Origin: DASUPK01 sp963782345
GTDB lineage: Bacteria; Actinomycetota; Thermoleophilia; Solirubrobacterales; 70-9
Length of the DNA stretch: 64,000 nt
Direction: 5' to 3'
NCBI GenBank assembly: GCA_963782345.1
Contig: CAWAJF010000005.1
Location: forward strand, 310,001-374,000
Under the pieces are notes generated by a model. That model was not told the DNA's origin. It searched no databases and worked only from the letters and a program-made list of their open reading frames with translations. The position numbers and the translations under genes are program-made. Shown in pieces: positions 56,564 through 64,000 of the stretch (positions are counted from its first letter, which is position 1; each line of letters starts with the position of its first letter).

Positions 56564-57442
56564 GTGGAGACCATCTTGCGGGTCGTACTCGGGATCGTGC
56601 TCGCGGGCGCAGCGCTCGCGAAGCTCGCCTCGCCGCGCGCGAGCATCGCCGCGATGGCGGGCTTCGGATTCGAGGGTGGGCCCCTGCGCCCGATCGCCTG
56701 GGCCGGGTTGATCGCCATCGAGCTCGGCCTCGGCATCGCCGTGGCGCTGGGCTCGGCCCCCGCCGCCTACCTGGCGTCCGGCTTGATGCTTCTGTTCGCC
56801 GCGCTGACGACCGGCGCGATCCTGAGAGGGCGGGCGGGGGCGCCCTGCGCCTGCTTCGGGCCTCGCTCGAAGGTGTCCTGGCTCGGCGTCCTTCGCAATC
56901 TCGCGCTGGCGGCCGCCTTTGCCCTGGTCTCCCTGGTCGATTCGATCGCCCTCACCACCGACGCGTGGCTCGGGATCGCCGCGGGGGTTGCGCTGGTCGC
57001 CTGCGGCTGCCTCACCGTCGCCGTGCTGGGACTGGCGCGCGAGGTCGGGATGCTCCGGCTGCAGCTCGGCACCCAGGGCGCTCTCGAGATCGCCGGGGAA
57101 GGGCCCGACGTCGGATCGCAGGCGGAGGCGCTGGCGAGCCGGCTGGCGGTGCCGGCACGAAACGGCACCGAGCAGCTCGGCCTGGCGGTCTTCAGCTCTG
57201 AGGGCTGCCATCTGTGCCAGACGCTCTCGCCGGCGATCGAGAACGTCGCCAACGATCCTCGGGTGACGGTCGGGGTCTTCGACGAGGTCGCCGACGCGAT
57301 GCTCTGGAGCGATCTCGGCATTCCGGGCAGCCCGTTCGCTGTCGCCACCGACGAGGGGGGCACCGTCCTGGCCAAGGGGACCTTCAACAACCTCGCTCAG
57401 CTGGAGAGCGTGCTCGCGACCGCCGTACGCCGCCGTGCCTGA
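56564..57442 (+). CDS. MauE/DoxX-like membrane protein fused to a thioredoxin domain
   Basis: 292 residues from a GTG. The N-terminal half (about 1-160) has four to five hydrophobic helices and the MauE-type motif GAPCACFGPRSK near 93-104 (CxCFG). The C-terminal half is thioredoxin-like with a CHLC active site near 215-218 (FSSEGCHLCQTLSPAI) and a cis-Pro region (LGIPGSPFAV). In mau clusters MauE and MauD are separate and help fold the methylamine dehydrogenase light chain; here both functions are in one chain. It overlaps the next gene by eight bases, so it matures its neighbour's disulfides (inference). Confidence 0.85.
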   Translation: METILRVVLGIVLAGAALAKLASPRASIAAMAGFGFEGGPLRPIAWAGLIAIELGLGIAVALGSAPAAYLASGLMLLFAALTTGAILRGRAGAPCACFGPRSKVSWLGVLRNLALAAAFALVSLVDSIALTTDAWLGIAAGVALVACGCLTVAVLGLAREVGMLRLQLGTQGALEIAGEGPDVGSQAEALASRLAVPARNGTEQLGLAVFSSEGCHLCQTLSPAIENVANDPRVTVGVFDEVADAMLWSDLGIPGSPFAVATDEGGTVLAKGTFNNLAQLESVLATAVRRRA

Positions 57443-58010
57443 GCATCTGGATCGATTCACGGATTCCCTCGCCCGAGACAGCTCGCGGCGCGGCTTCCTG
57501 GCACGAGTCGGCGGGGCGCTCGTCGCCCTGACGGCTGCTCGGACCGTCGGGACGCTGATCGAGCCCGGCGACTCCGAGGCGTTCCACTTCTGCGGGCACA
57601 CCTTCACGACCGGCTCATGCCCGCATCCGACCGGGCTGCCGCGGATCGACTCGCGCGGCTATCCGCTCCGGGCCAGCGACGGGCATCCGGTCGACGACAT
57701 CGGCAGGCCCGTCAACGAGGCGGGCCAGCCCGTGGACGGCGGCGGCCAGCTCCTGCGTGACGCCGAGGGCACGCCCCTGCCGCCGGCGCCGCGGACCCGC
57801 CTCTGCGACCGGGTCGGGGACATCTACGGCTTCAGCCCGCACATCGACGGCTCCTGGTATCGCTGCTGCGGCGGCAAGGTCCGCCAGCTGCGGGACTGCT
57901 GCGCCCACCACAACACCCGGATCAACGGCGACGCCGCGCTCGCTGGCTACTGCTACAGCGGCCGCAAGGTGTTCTGCGTCCAGTACTACGACACGAAGGT
58001 GCCATGTTGA
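57435..58010 (+). CDS. Tat-exported Cys-rich protein, MauA-like
   Basis: 191 residues from a GTG. A twin-arginine signal (SRRGFLARVGGALVAL) targets it to the Tat pathway. The mature part has ten Cys, including two CC pairs (YRCCGGKV and LRDCCAHH), and ends VPC. The middle has 7-8-residue repeats of the form xxxGxPV (DIGRPV, EAGQPV, EGTPL). The layout recalls methylamine dehydrogenase light chain, but there is only one Trp (GSWYRCC), so a tryptophan tryptophylquinone cannot form. It is translationally coupled to both neighbours. A substrate or cofactor is not known. Confidence 0.8.
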   Translation: MPEHLDRFTDSLARDSSRRGFLARVGGALVALTAARTVGTLIEPGDSEAFHFCGHTFTTGSCPHPTGLPRIDSRGYPLRASDGHPVDDIGRPVNEAGQPVDGGGQLLRDAEGTPLPPAPRTRLCDRVGDIYGFSPHIDGSWYRCCGGKVRQLRDCCAHHNTRINGDAALAGYCYSGRKVFCVQYYDTKVPC

Positions 58011-59488
58011 CGGGGGTGGTGGAGCTTGCCCTCGCAGCGGCGGCGCTCCTGGTCGGGGCGACGGGGACGTTCTCGCCCTGCGGGCTGTCGGCGATCGACA
58101 CGATCGGGCCGACGGGACACACCGGCGGGCGCCGGGTCACCGCCGCCGCCTGTGCGACATTCCTGCCCGGGGCGATCGCCGGCGGATTGGTCACGTTCGG
58201 GTCGCTCGCCCTGCTCGGCGACGTCCTTCATGGCGCCGGCGGCCGCGCCGCCTATGTCGTTGCGGCCGCGATTGCGCTGCTGGCGGCCGCGCTCGAGGCG
58301 CGTGGGACGAGGATCGTTCCGCAGATCCGCCGGCAGCTCCCGGAGCACTGGCGCCGGGTGATGCCGATGCCCCTGGCGGCGGCGCTCTACGGCGTCCTGC
58401 TGGGCCTCGGGTTCACGACCTTCGTCCTGTCCTTCGGCGTCTGGGCGCTCGCCGGCGTGAGTCTGGCGGTCGGAGACCCCTCCCTCGGCCTGCTGCTCGG
58501 CGCGGCCTTCGGGATCGGCCGGGCGATCCCGATCGTGGTGCTGGCGCCGATGGCGGGCAGCGATCTTGGCGTTCGCGCGACGGAGCTGATGTGCGAGCGG
58601 GAGAGCGTCTACGCAGGCCTGCGACGCGGCGACGCGGCCGCCCTCCTGCTCGTCGCGGTCGCCCTCGTGATCGCACCCGGCAGCGCCGGGGCCGCCGGAA
58701 CCGATGTCCCGCACGCCACCGATCCGTCGGCCACGGCGGACGCGCTGCTCCTCCAGCGACTCGGCGGCCCGGCGGTGATCAGCCGGGGCGGCCCGGAGGT
58801 CGCGCTGCCCGGCGACCATCCCGCGATCGGCGGCCCCTTCATCGCCACGGTGATCGGTGACACGATCCAGCTGCTCGACCGGAGCACGCTGGCGCCGATC
58901 GCGCGGGTCGACGCTCCCGGGGCGGACGCGATCGCCGTCTCGGGCTCCTGGCTGGCCTACCGCGCCGCCACCGGCCGAGGCGAAGGGATCTATATCCGCT
59001 ACATCGCCAACCCGGCGTCGCCGGCGCCGCCGCGGCTGCTGGCAAGGAGGGGAGGGGCGTCACAGCTCAGCCCACCGGCGATCGACGGAAAGATCCTCGT
59101 CTACGCGATCGCGACCCCCCGCGGCAGCAGGGTCGTCCAGCGGGTGATGGGGACCCACAAGCACCGCGCGCTGGTCCGCTCCCGGCGGCTGCTCCTCTTC
59201 GACCCCGCGGTCGAAGGGCGCTCGCTCGCCTATGTCCGCTCGGATGCCCGACGCAGCCGCCTGATGGTCAGAGGCCGCCACGGCCATGGTGCCGGCCGGA
59301 TCCTGTTCACGCTGAAGCGCTCGAAGGGGCAACTGTGGTCGGACGCGCTGACCAAGTCAGTCGCCTACGTGACCGTGCTCCGGCCGAGCGCGAATCACGC
59401 GGACGCGGCGATCATCGGCGTCGGTCGCAAGCATCCGAAGCGCCTGCGGGAGCACGGCCCTCGCGGCGGCGGCAACCACCGTTTCTAG
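58004..59488 (+). CDS. CcdA/MauF-like membrane domain fused to a beta-propeller-like domain
   Basis: 494 residues. The first 225 residues contain six hydrophobic helices and GTFSPCGLSAIDTIGP, similar to CcdA/DsbD-type thiol-electron conduits (MauF is a possible match); a second membrane Cys pair is not obvious. The outer region (about 235-494) has repeated strand-turn units such as GPFIATVIGDTIQLLDRS, AIAVSGSWLAYRA and GKILVYAIATPRGS, resembling a partial WD40/TolB propeller. ATG overlaps the stop of the Cys-rich gene (ATGTTGA). It is the third and last gene of the cluster. Confidence 0.75.
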   Translation: MLTGVVELALAAAALLVGATGTFSPCGLSAIDTIGPTGHTGGRRVTAAACATFLPGAIAGGLVTFGSLALLGDVLHGAGGRAAYVVAAAIALLAAALEARGTRIVPQIRRQLPEHWRRVMPMPLAAALYGVLLGLGFTTFVLSFGVWALAGVSLAVGDPSLGLLLGAAFGIGRAIPIVVLAPMAGSDLGVRATELMCERESVYAGLRRGDAAALLLVAVALVIAPGSAGAAGTDVPHATDPSATADALLLQRLGGPAVISRGGPEVALPGDHPAIGGPFIATVIGDTIQLLDRSTLAPIARVDAPGADAIAVSGSWLAYRAATGRGEGIYIRYIANPASPAPPRLLARRGGASQLSPPAIDGKILVYAIATPRGSRVVQRVMGTHKHRALVRSRRLLLFDPAVEGRSLAYVRSDARRSRLMVRGRHGHGAGRILFTLKRSKGQLWSDALTKSVAYVTVLRPSANHADAAIIGVGRKHPKRLREHGPRGGGNHRF

Positions 59489-59503
59489 CGGTCGCGCCTG
59501 GTA

Positions 59504-60211
59504 TCACCAGCCCGGGGGAGGAGAGAACGCTCGCAGCGGGGGCTGCGCGTAGCCGACCGCACGGTAGAAGGTCGCGCTGGCCTTGGCGAGCAGCCAGCGC
59601 CCGCCGGCTCGCTCGAGGTAGATCACGTCGTCCTCGACCGAGACGTACTTGCGATCCGAGAAGTGATGGGTGACGGTGGCGATGATCCGGGCCCGGTCGT
59701 CTCCGAGCGCTTCCGGCTTCACCTCGACGAGGTTCGTGCGGCGCCACGCCGGACCGCCGCTGCGCGGCCGGGTACCGATCGATGCCCGCACAGACCTGGG
59801 GCAGCCACCGTCGTGGCGGGGTAGCTCGCCGAGCTCGAGTCCGCCCGGATCGATCAGGGCGCAGACCCGGGCCGCGCTTCGGCTGTCGAGCGCCGCGATG
59901 TAATCGCGCACCGCTGCCGTCGCCTCCGAGCGGTCGGCCCCGGCCAGCCCCCCGCTGGATTGGGGGCCGTTCGCGGATGCCTCCGGGCTCGCCTCGGTCG
60001 CGGCCGGTCCCTGCGCCCCCTCATCGGCCGTGTCCGCGGTCCCCAGCGCTCCAGGCGGGAGCTTTCCGGCCGCCTTGGAGGCTGCGATGGAGGTCGTGGT
60101 AACGCTGCGCTGGCTGGCCGCCGTCGTGGCGCCGTCACTCGGGGATCCACCGCAGCCGGCGAGGGTCGGCGCAATCGCCACCAACATCACCGCGAACGCT
60201 CCGGGTCTCAT
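59504..60211 (-). CDS. Putative lipoprotein with NTF2-like C-terminal domain
   Basis: 235 residues. N-terminal lipoprotein signal with the lipobox LAGC (MRPGAFAVMLVAIAPTLAGC). A Ser/Thr/Ala-rich linker precedes a C-terminal NTF2-like domain (AAVRDYIAALDSRSAARVCALIDP and later YLERAGGRWLLAKASATFYRAVG). Function unknown. ATG 60211 is chosen because it gives the lipoprotein signal directly and a TAGCCT -10 box lies seven bases upstream. Convergent with the redox cluster. Confidence 0.8.
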   Translation of the reverse strand: MRPGAFAVMLVAIAPTLAGCGGSPSDGATTAASQRSVTTTSIAASKAAGKLPPGALGTADTADEGAQGPAATEASPEASANGPQSSGGLAGADRSEATAAVRDYIAALDSRSAARVCALIDPGGLELGELPRHDGGCPRSVRASIGTRPRSGGPAWRRTNLVEVKPEALGDDRARIIATVTHHFSDRKYVSVEDDVIYLERAGGRWLLAKASATFYRAVGYAQPPLRAFSPPPGW

Positions 60212-60218
60212 GAACAGC

Positions 60219-60224
60219 AGGCTA
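60219..60224 (-). promoter_or_regulatory. -10 box (TAGCCT) for the lipoprotein gene
   Basis: TAGCCT on the minus strand, seven bases before the ATG at 60211, consistent with a leaderless transcript. Confidence 0.5.
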
Positions 60225-60299
60225 CGCGGAGAGGTTCCGTCGGCCCCGGCTTCTAGGGTCCCCACTGGTGCTGCCCGCTGCTACCCTCGCCGCCCGGTC

Positions 60300-61274
60300 T
60301 TGAGCAAGCCGCAGCCCAAGGCCATCCCGTACGACCAGGCGCATGATGAGCCCCGCATGGCGCACCTGAAGCCCGTCCCAGATCCCACGCCGGAGCCTTC
60401 CAGAAAGGCGGGAGGCAAGCCGTCGATCGCTGAGCTCGAGCGCTATGCGACGGTGCTCCGGATCGACTGCGTTCGGATGCTGGCCGTCGCCAAGTCGGGT
60501 CACCTCGACAGCTCCCTCTCGGCGGCCGACATCGTCGCCGCCCTCTACTACCGGGTGCTCCGCCACGATCCGTCCAATCCGAAGTGGCCCGAGCGCGACC
60601 GCTTCGTCCTCTCCAAGGGACACGCCGCACCGATCCAGTACGCCGCGCTCGCCCAGCACGGCTACTTCCCGGCGGACGACCTGATGGGCCTTCGCCAGAT
60701 CGGCTCCCATCTCCAGGGCCATCCCGACATGACCCGGACGCCGGGCATCGAGGTCTCCACCGGATCGCTCGGCCAGGGCCTCTCGATGAGCGTCGGCATC
60801 TGCCTGTCGCTGCGGCTCGACGAGCTCTCGGACACCTCACAGGTCTTCACGCTGATGTCCGACGGCGACTGCCAGGAGGGCGAGAGCTGGGAGGGAGCGA
60901 TGTCCGCCGCCCACTTCGGCCTGCCCAACCTGACCGCGATCGTCGACTACAACCACCTGCAGACCGACGGCACGACCGAGGAGGTCATGGACACCGGCGA
61001 CGTCCGCGCCAAGTTCGAGGCCTTCGGCTGGGACGCCATCGAGATCGACGGCCACGACATGGGAGCGATCGTCGAGTCGCTCGAGCGGAGCCGCACCATC
61101 GACCGCCCGTCCGCGATCGTCTGCCAGACGAAGAAGGGCCGCGGAGTCTCATTCATGGAGGACCGCTTCGGCTTCCACGGCAAGCCGCCGAGCCCGGAGC
61201 AGGCCGAACAGGCCATGGAGGAGCTCGAGGCGACGTACGACCGTCAGACCAAAGAGCTCGAGGGGGCGAGCTGA
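60300..61274 (+). CDS. Transketolase, N-terminal (thiamine-binding) subunit
   Basis: 324 residues from a TTG; an ATG at 60357 is an alternative. A TACCCT box at 60282-60287 fits the TTG. Thiamine-diphosphate motif SDGDCQEGESWEGAMSAAHFGLPNLTAIVDYN (GDG...N) near residue 200, DRFVLSKGHAAPIQYAAL and GSLGQGLSMSVG. Transketolase here is split into two polypeptides, as in many archaea and actinobacteria. It works in the pentose-phosphate pathway. The next gene supplies the pyrimidine-binding and C-terminal domains. Confidence 0.92.
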   Translation: MSKPQPKAIPYDQAHDEPRMAHLKPVPDPTPEPSRKAGGKPSIAELERYATVLRIDCVRMLAVAKSGHLDSSLSAADIVAALYYRVLRHDPSNPKWPERDRFVLSKGHAAPIQYAALAQHGYFPADDLMGLRQIGSHLQGHPDMTRTPGIEVSTGSLGQGLSMSVGICLSLRLDELSDTSQVFTLMSDGDCQEGESWEGAMSAAHFGLPNLTAIVDYNHLQTDGTTEEVMDTGDVRAKFEAFGWDAIEIDGHDMGAIVESLERSRTIDRPSAIVCQTKKGRGVSFMEDRFGFHGKPPSPEQAEQAMEELEATYDRQTKELEGAS

Positions 61275-62293
61275 TGGCCAGCGAGCTGATCGAGGCCGCG
61301 GTGGCCCAGAGCGAGCCGATCGCGACGCGCCAGGCGTACGGCGACGCTCTGGTCGCCCTGGGCGAGGCCCATTCGGAAGTCGTCGCGCTGGACGCCGACC
61401 TGGCCGTCTCCACTCAGTCGATGAAGTTCGGCAAGGCGTTCCCGGAGCGCTTCTTCAACATCGGCGCCGCCGAGGCGAACATGATGTCGATTTCGACCGG
61501 GCTCGCGGCCAGCGGCAAGGTTCCCTACGCGTCGACCTTCGCGATCTTCGCCACGTCGCGCTCCTATGACCAGGTTCGCCTGGGGATCGCCCACAACGAG
61601 CTCAAGGTGAGGATCGGCGCCTCGCACGGTGGGGTCTCCCTCGGGGAAGACGGGGCCTCGCACCAGATGATCGAGGACATCGCCCTGATGAGGGCGATGC
61701 CGAAGATGCAGGTGGTCGTTCCGGCCGACTACAACCAGGCCTACACCGCGGTGATCGAGTCCTACGAGCGCTTCGACGGCCCCATGTACATGCGCTTCGG
61801 CCGGCCGAAGACCCCGGTCGTCTACCAGGAGATCCCGGAAACGCTGGGGGCCGGCGTCGACGTGCTCCGTCCCGGTAAGGACATCTCGATCTTCGTCTGC
61901 GGCCACATGGTCTGGCGCGGACTGGAAGCGGCGGAGACGCTCGAGCGCGAGGACGGGGTGGAGGCCGAGGTGGTCAACGTCTCGATCATCAAGCCGATCG
62001 ACTCCCAGTCGGTTCTGCGCTCACTCGCCAAGACGGGCGTCGCGGTGACGGCGGAGGAGCATCGCGTCGTCGGCGGCCTCGGCGACGCGATCCGCCAGGT
62101 GGCCTGCGAGCAGCATCCGGTTCCGGTGTTCGCGCTCGGGATGCAGGACGAGTTCGGCGTCTCCGGTACGGCCGAGGCCTGCATGGAGCACTTCGGGCTC
62201 ACCGCCAGCGGCATCGCCGATCTCGCCCGCGAGGCCCTGCTGAAGAAGCCGATCGTGCAGCACCCGCCCATTCAGGGCGGCCCCTGGTCCTAG
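61274..62293 (+). CDS. Transketolase, C-terminal subunit
   Basis: 339 residues. Catalytic pyrimidine-binding domain with FFNIGAAEANMMSISTGLAASG near residue 60 (conserved Glu) and the transketolase C-terminal domain (EHRVVGGLGDAIRQV). Together with the upstream gene it forms one functional transketolase. ATG at 61274 overlaps the upstream stop (TGATG), so the two subunits are translated in equal amounts. Confidence 0.94.
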   Translation: MASELIEAAVAQSEPIATRQAYGDALVALGEAHSEVVALDADLAVSTQSMKFGKAFPERFFNIGAAEANMMSISTGLAASGKVPYASTFAIFATSRSYDQVRLGIAHNELKVRIGASHGGVSLGEDGASHQMIEDIALMRAMPKMQVVVPADYNQAYTAVIESYERFDGPMYMRFGRPKTPVVYQEIPETLGAGVDVLRPGKDISIFVCGHMVWRGLEAAETLEREDGVEAEVVNVSIIKPIDSQSVLRSLAKTGVAVTAEEHRVVGGLGDAIRQVACEQHPVPVFALGMQDEFGVSGTAEACMEHFGLTASGIADLAREALLKKPIVQHPPIQGGPWS

Positions 62294-62316
62294 CGGGGAC
62301 GATTCCTTTCCCCCGT

Positions 62317-62348
62317 GTTGGGAGCCTCGTCGCCTGAGGTCTCCCGAC
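62317..62348. terminator. Hairpin after the transketolase genes
   Basis: GTTGGGAGCCTC and GAGGTCTCCCGAC pair over about 12 bp with one bulge and a G-T pair around a 7-base loop, 24 bases after the stop. There is no T-run, so it may act as an actinobacterial U-less terminator or as mRNA-stabilising stem. Confidence 0.45.
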
Positions 62349-62409
62349 GTGGAGATAGGAGTACCCTGGAAGGAGGCGGCCTGGCGTTGCTGCCACCCGA
62401 CTCACTAGG

Positions 62410-62946
62410 ATGTCGCCGGCTCGTTGGGTTTCCCCGCAACTCTTCCCTTCGCGCAATCGCTTGATCAAGAGGGGCGGCAACCGACCTGTTTGGAGGCTTG
62501 CCGTTTCCCCGCATGAAGCACCACCTGAACCTGCAAGGGGAGAGACCCTTGCACAGATATCGACCGGCCTCGTTCGGCTGCACTCGCGCTTTTACGGCAA
62601 GGGGCCGACCAAGGCCAAGACCCACCTGGTGGACGACACGGTCGTGTCGATCCTGCGCGGTGGTTTCACCAGGGTCGAGCGGACGCTCCTCGATACGGGC
62701 GAGCTTGAGTCCGTCTACCAGATGCGCCGCAGCTTCCAGCAGGCGATGGAGGACGAGTTCCGCCGCGTCGTCGAGGAGGCGACCGGCCGGAAGGTGATCG
62801 CGTACATGAGCTCGATCCACGTCAATCCCGACCTGGCCGTGGAAATATTCGTCCTGGGGCCGCGGGAGGGAAGCGATGAACCCGCCTCCGCCTCGGCTGA
62901 CGGCAATGCGCCGCCCGTCGGCATCGACGGCGCAGGACCCACCTAG
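62410..62946 (+). CDS. DUF2294-family protein
   Basis: Up to 178 residues. The conserved region starts near residue 47 (LAQISTGLVRLHSRFYGKGPTKAKTHLVDDTVVSILRGGFTRVERTLL) and includes RVVEEATGRKVIAYMSSIHVNPDLAVEIFVL, which matches DUF2294 proteins of unknown function. The first 45 residues are atypical. A TAGGAT -10-like box (62406-62411) overlaps the ATG, so the true start may be downstream, for example the TTG at 62461, leaving a leader. Its stop overlaps the end of the convergent STAS gene. Confidence 0.7.
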   Translation: MSPARWVSPQLFPSRNRLIKRGGNRPVWRLAVSPHEAPPEPARGETLAQISTGLVRLHSRFYGKGPTKAKTHLVDDTVVSILRGGFTRVERTLLDTGELESVYQMRRSFQQAMEDEFRRVVEEATGRKVIAYMSSIHVNPDLAVEIFVLGPREGSDEPASASADGNAPPVGIDGAGPT

Positions 62947-63365
62947 TCGCTCGCCGCTCCGTTCAGCGCCTCGAGGGCGCTGCTGCGCTCCCTGAACAGC
63001 GGCAACGCACGGTCGATCCCGGCGAGCCTGAAGACGCGGTCGACCTGCGAGCCGTCTGCGATCACGGTGTGGAGCACCGCACCGTCGTCGATGCCCCGGA
63101 AGGCGCGAATCAGCAGGCCGATGCCGGACGAGTCGATGAAGCTCAGTCCGGTCAGGTCCACGATCACGCCCTCCTTCGAGCGTAGCTCCGCCAGCAGCTG
63201 CTTCTCCACTCGAGGGAGGGTGCTCAGATCGAGCTCGCCGGTGAGGGAGACGACGGACGTAGCCGATCCCGTCGGCTCGATCCGCACGCTCAGGAGCTGG
63301 CCGTTCTGCGGTTCACCGCTCCCCCCTGGTGAGAGGGGTGGAGCGGCCCCGCTAGACCGCTCCAC
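62943..63365 (-). CDS. STAS-domain anti-sigma factor antagonist
   Basis: 140 residues from a GTG. STAS domain: SLTGELDLSTLPRVEKQLLAEL and the phosphorylatable-Ser motif VDLTGLSFIDSSGIGLLIRAF near residue 80, then a C-terminal helix (FRLAGIDRALPLF). It likely competes for an anti-sigma kinase (SpoIIAB/RsbW-like) in partner-switching control of a stress sigma factor; the partner is not in the window. An alternative start at residue 27 would trim a poorly conserved N-terminus. Confidence 0.88.
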   Translation of the reverse strand: MERSSGAAPPLSPGGSGEPQNGQLLSVRIEPTGSATSVVSLTGELDLSTLPRVEKQLLAELRSKEGVIVDLTGLSFIDSSGIGLLIRAFRGIDDGAVLHTVIADGSQVDRVFRLAGIDRALPLFRERSSALEALNGAASD

Positions 63366-63743
63366 CCGCTCGCCTCAGCGCCCCATCCCCTGGTGGCGCG
63401 CAGCTCCCATGAGGCAGGGAGTCGTCAAGTTTCAGAAGTTGCCCGTATTCAGGGCTCCGCAACAAAGCTCCTTCTCCTCGGTGTTGCTCATCCGTGGTTA
63501 CCGAGGAGATCCGACCGTGCCCCTTGCAGGTCGTTCCTCCAGGTTTCGTGGGGAGTGGCGGGTCGACGCCCAGCGGCCTCGACTCGCTCCTCCAATCGCT
63601 TGCCGTGTATTCTAGGGCCGGTAGCGCCCAATTGGGAGTATCGGGTAGACGCGAGACCGGGCTGAGGTATCGGGTTTTCCCGCACATTGCGTAGGAACAA
63701 GTCGTCGAGAGGGGCGACGCGGGCCGGCGGAGTAGAACCGACC
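63366..63743. other. Non-coding region near the window end
   Basis: About 380 bases with only weak reading frames and no recognised protein. It contains a GGTTTC stretch with GGGTC 16 bases on, and GGGTAG further right, which are loosely like stress-sigma promoter halves, but spacing and orientation do not give a confident promoter. Confidence 0.5.
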
Positions 63744-63941
63744 ATGCGATCACTCAATCCTGAACTCCAGTCCACACCGCTCGCGCCGCGCACGGATCGG
63801 GCGGCTCGGCGACCCGCGGGGGATCCACGGGGCGATGACGTATCTCCGGTGTCATCGGACGCCACCGGAGTGCGAGAGAACGGCGGTGCGCGGGGCCGAG
63901 AGGACGCCACTCGGCCCCGCCGCCGCTATATCACCTACTGA
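63744..63941 (+). CDS. Small hypothetical protein (weak)
   Basis: 65 residues, MRSLNPELQSTPLAPRTDRA to RRRYITY, highly charged and Arg/Asp-rich without hydrophobic core. It has no recognisable domain, and may not be real. It is listed because GGCGGAG precedes the ATG and a perfect hairpin follows the stop. Confidence 0.25.
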   Translation: MRSLNPELQSTPLAPRTDRAARRPAGDPRGDDVSPVSSDATGVRENGGARGREDATRPRRRYITY

Positions 63942-63947
63942 GCTGTC

Positions 63948-63967
63948 GTCCGGCGGATTCGCCGGAC
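63948..63967. terminator. Perfect hairpin near the window end
   Basis: GTCCGGCG and CGCCGGAC form an 8-bp stem around GATT, six bases after the stop of the weak small frame. No T-run follows. Confidence 0.45.
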
Positions 63968-64000
63968 GCGTTCACGGCGTGTGGAGAAGGTTCTCGACCG

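Overview
This is a high-GC chromosomal window, densely packed with genes on both strands. It carries an actinobacterial gene order (wecA-like gene, small membrane protein, atpB-E-F-H-A-G-D-C), many GTG/TTG starts, and many genes that seem to start within a few bases of a TANNNT-type -10 box. One secreted protein ends in a Cys/Lys/Arg-rich tail (KKCKKKRGKARKKC). Together with the overall gene content this suggests an actinobacterium of the class Thermoleophilia (Solirubrobacterales-like). That placement is my inference; no rRNA gene is present to confirm it.

Layout. 1-6.2 kb: the end of a DUF1385 gene, a 3Fe-4S ferredoxin, an OmpR-type two-component system divergent from apbE, a ferric-reductase-like membrane protein and a Ser/Gly/Tyr-rich protein, and an NRAMP-like transporter. 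6.3-8.9 kb: prfA, prmC and a threonylcarbamoyl-AMP synthase. 8.9-11.4 kb: two SnoaL-like proteins, then a TetR regulator with an R2lox-type oxidase behind one promoter that contains an operator. 11.4-19 kb: glyA and envelope-polysaccharide genes (DUF354, sugar transferase, asnB, WecA/TagO-type transferase). 19.2-26.6 kb: the complete F1Fo ATP synthase operon. 26.7-36 kb: M20 peptidase, LytR-CpsA-Psr protein, UDP-sugar dehydrogenase, two sugar nucleotidyltransferases, a sugar isomerase, arfB and ahcY. 36-41 kb: comF-like gene, hpf, an 85-bp tandem repeat and secA. 41-47.9 kb: M28 peptidase, methyltransferase, a frameshifted histidine kinase, prfB with an in-frame UGA requiring +1 frameshifting, FIST and NmrA-type proteins. 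47.9-56.5 kb: ogt with an ECF sigma factor, nadC, SnoaL-like pair, a secreted protein, a GGDEF/EAL protein, a Fpg/Nei glycosylase and nadA. 56.5-59.5 kb: a three-gene Mau-like redox cluster. 59.5-64 kb: lipoprotein, split transketolase, DUF2294 protein, STAS protein.

How it works together. The ATP synthase operon sits among genes for making and attaching a cell-wall glycopolymer (lipid-carrier transferases, UDP-sugar synthesis, LCP ligase). Translation-termination functions recur (prfA, prmC, prfB, arfB, hpf). The most unusual unit is 56564-59488. It encodes a MauE-like membrane protein fused to a thioredoxin domain, a Tat-exported ten-cysteine protein, and a CcdA-like membrane domain fused to a repeat-rich extracellular domain. 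It resembles a compressed methylamine-dehydrogenase maturation cluster, but its Cys-rich protein has only one tryptophan, so it cannot form the usual two-Trp cofactor. It is my best candidate for an undescribed system.

Limits: all assignments come from reading sequence and recalling family motifs; no database search was run.
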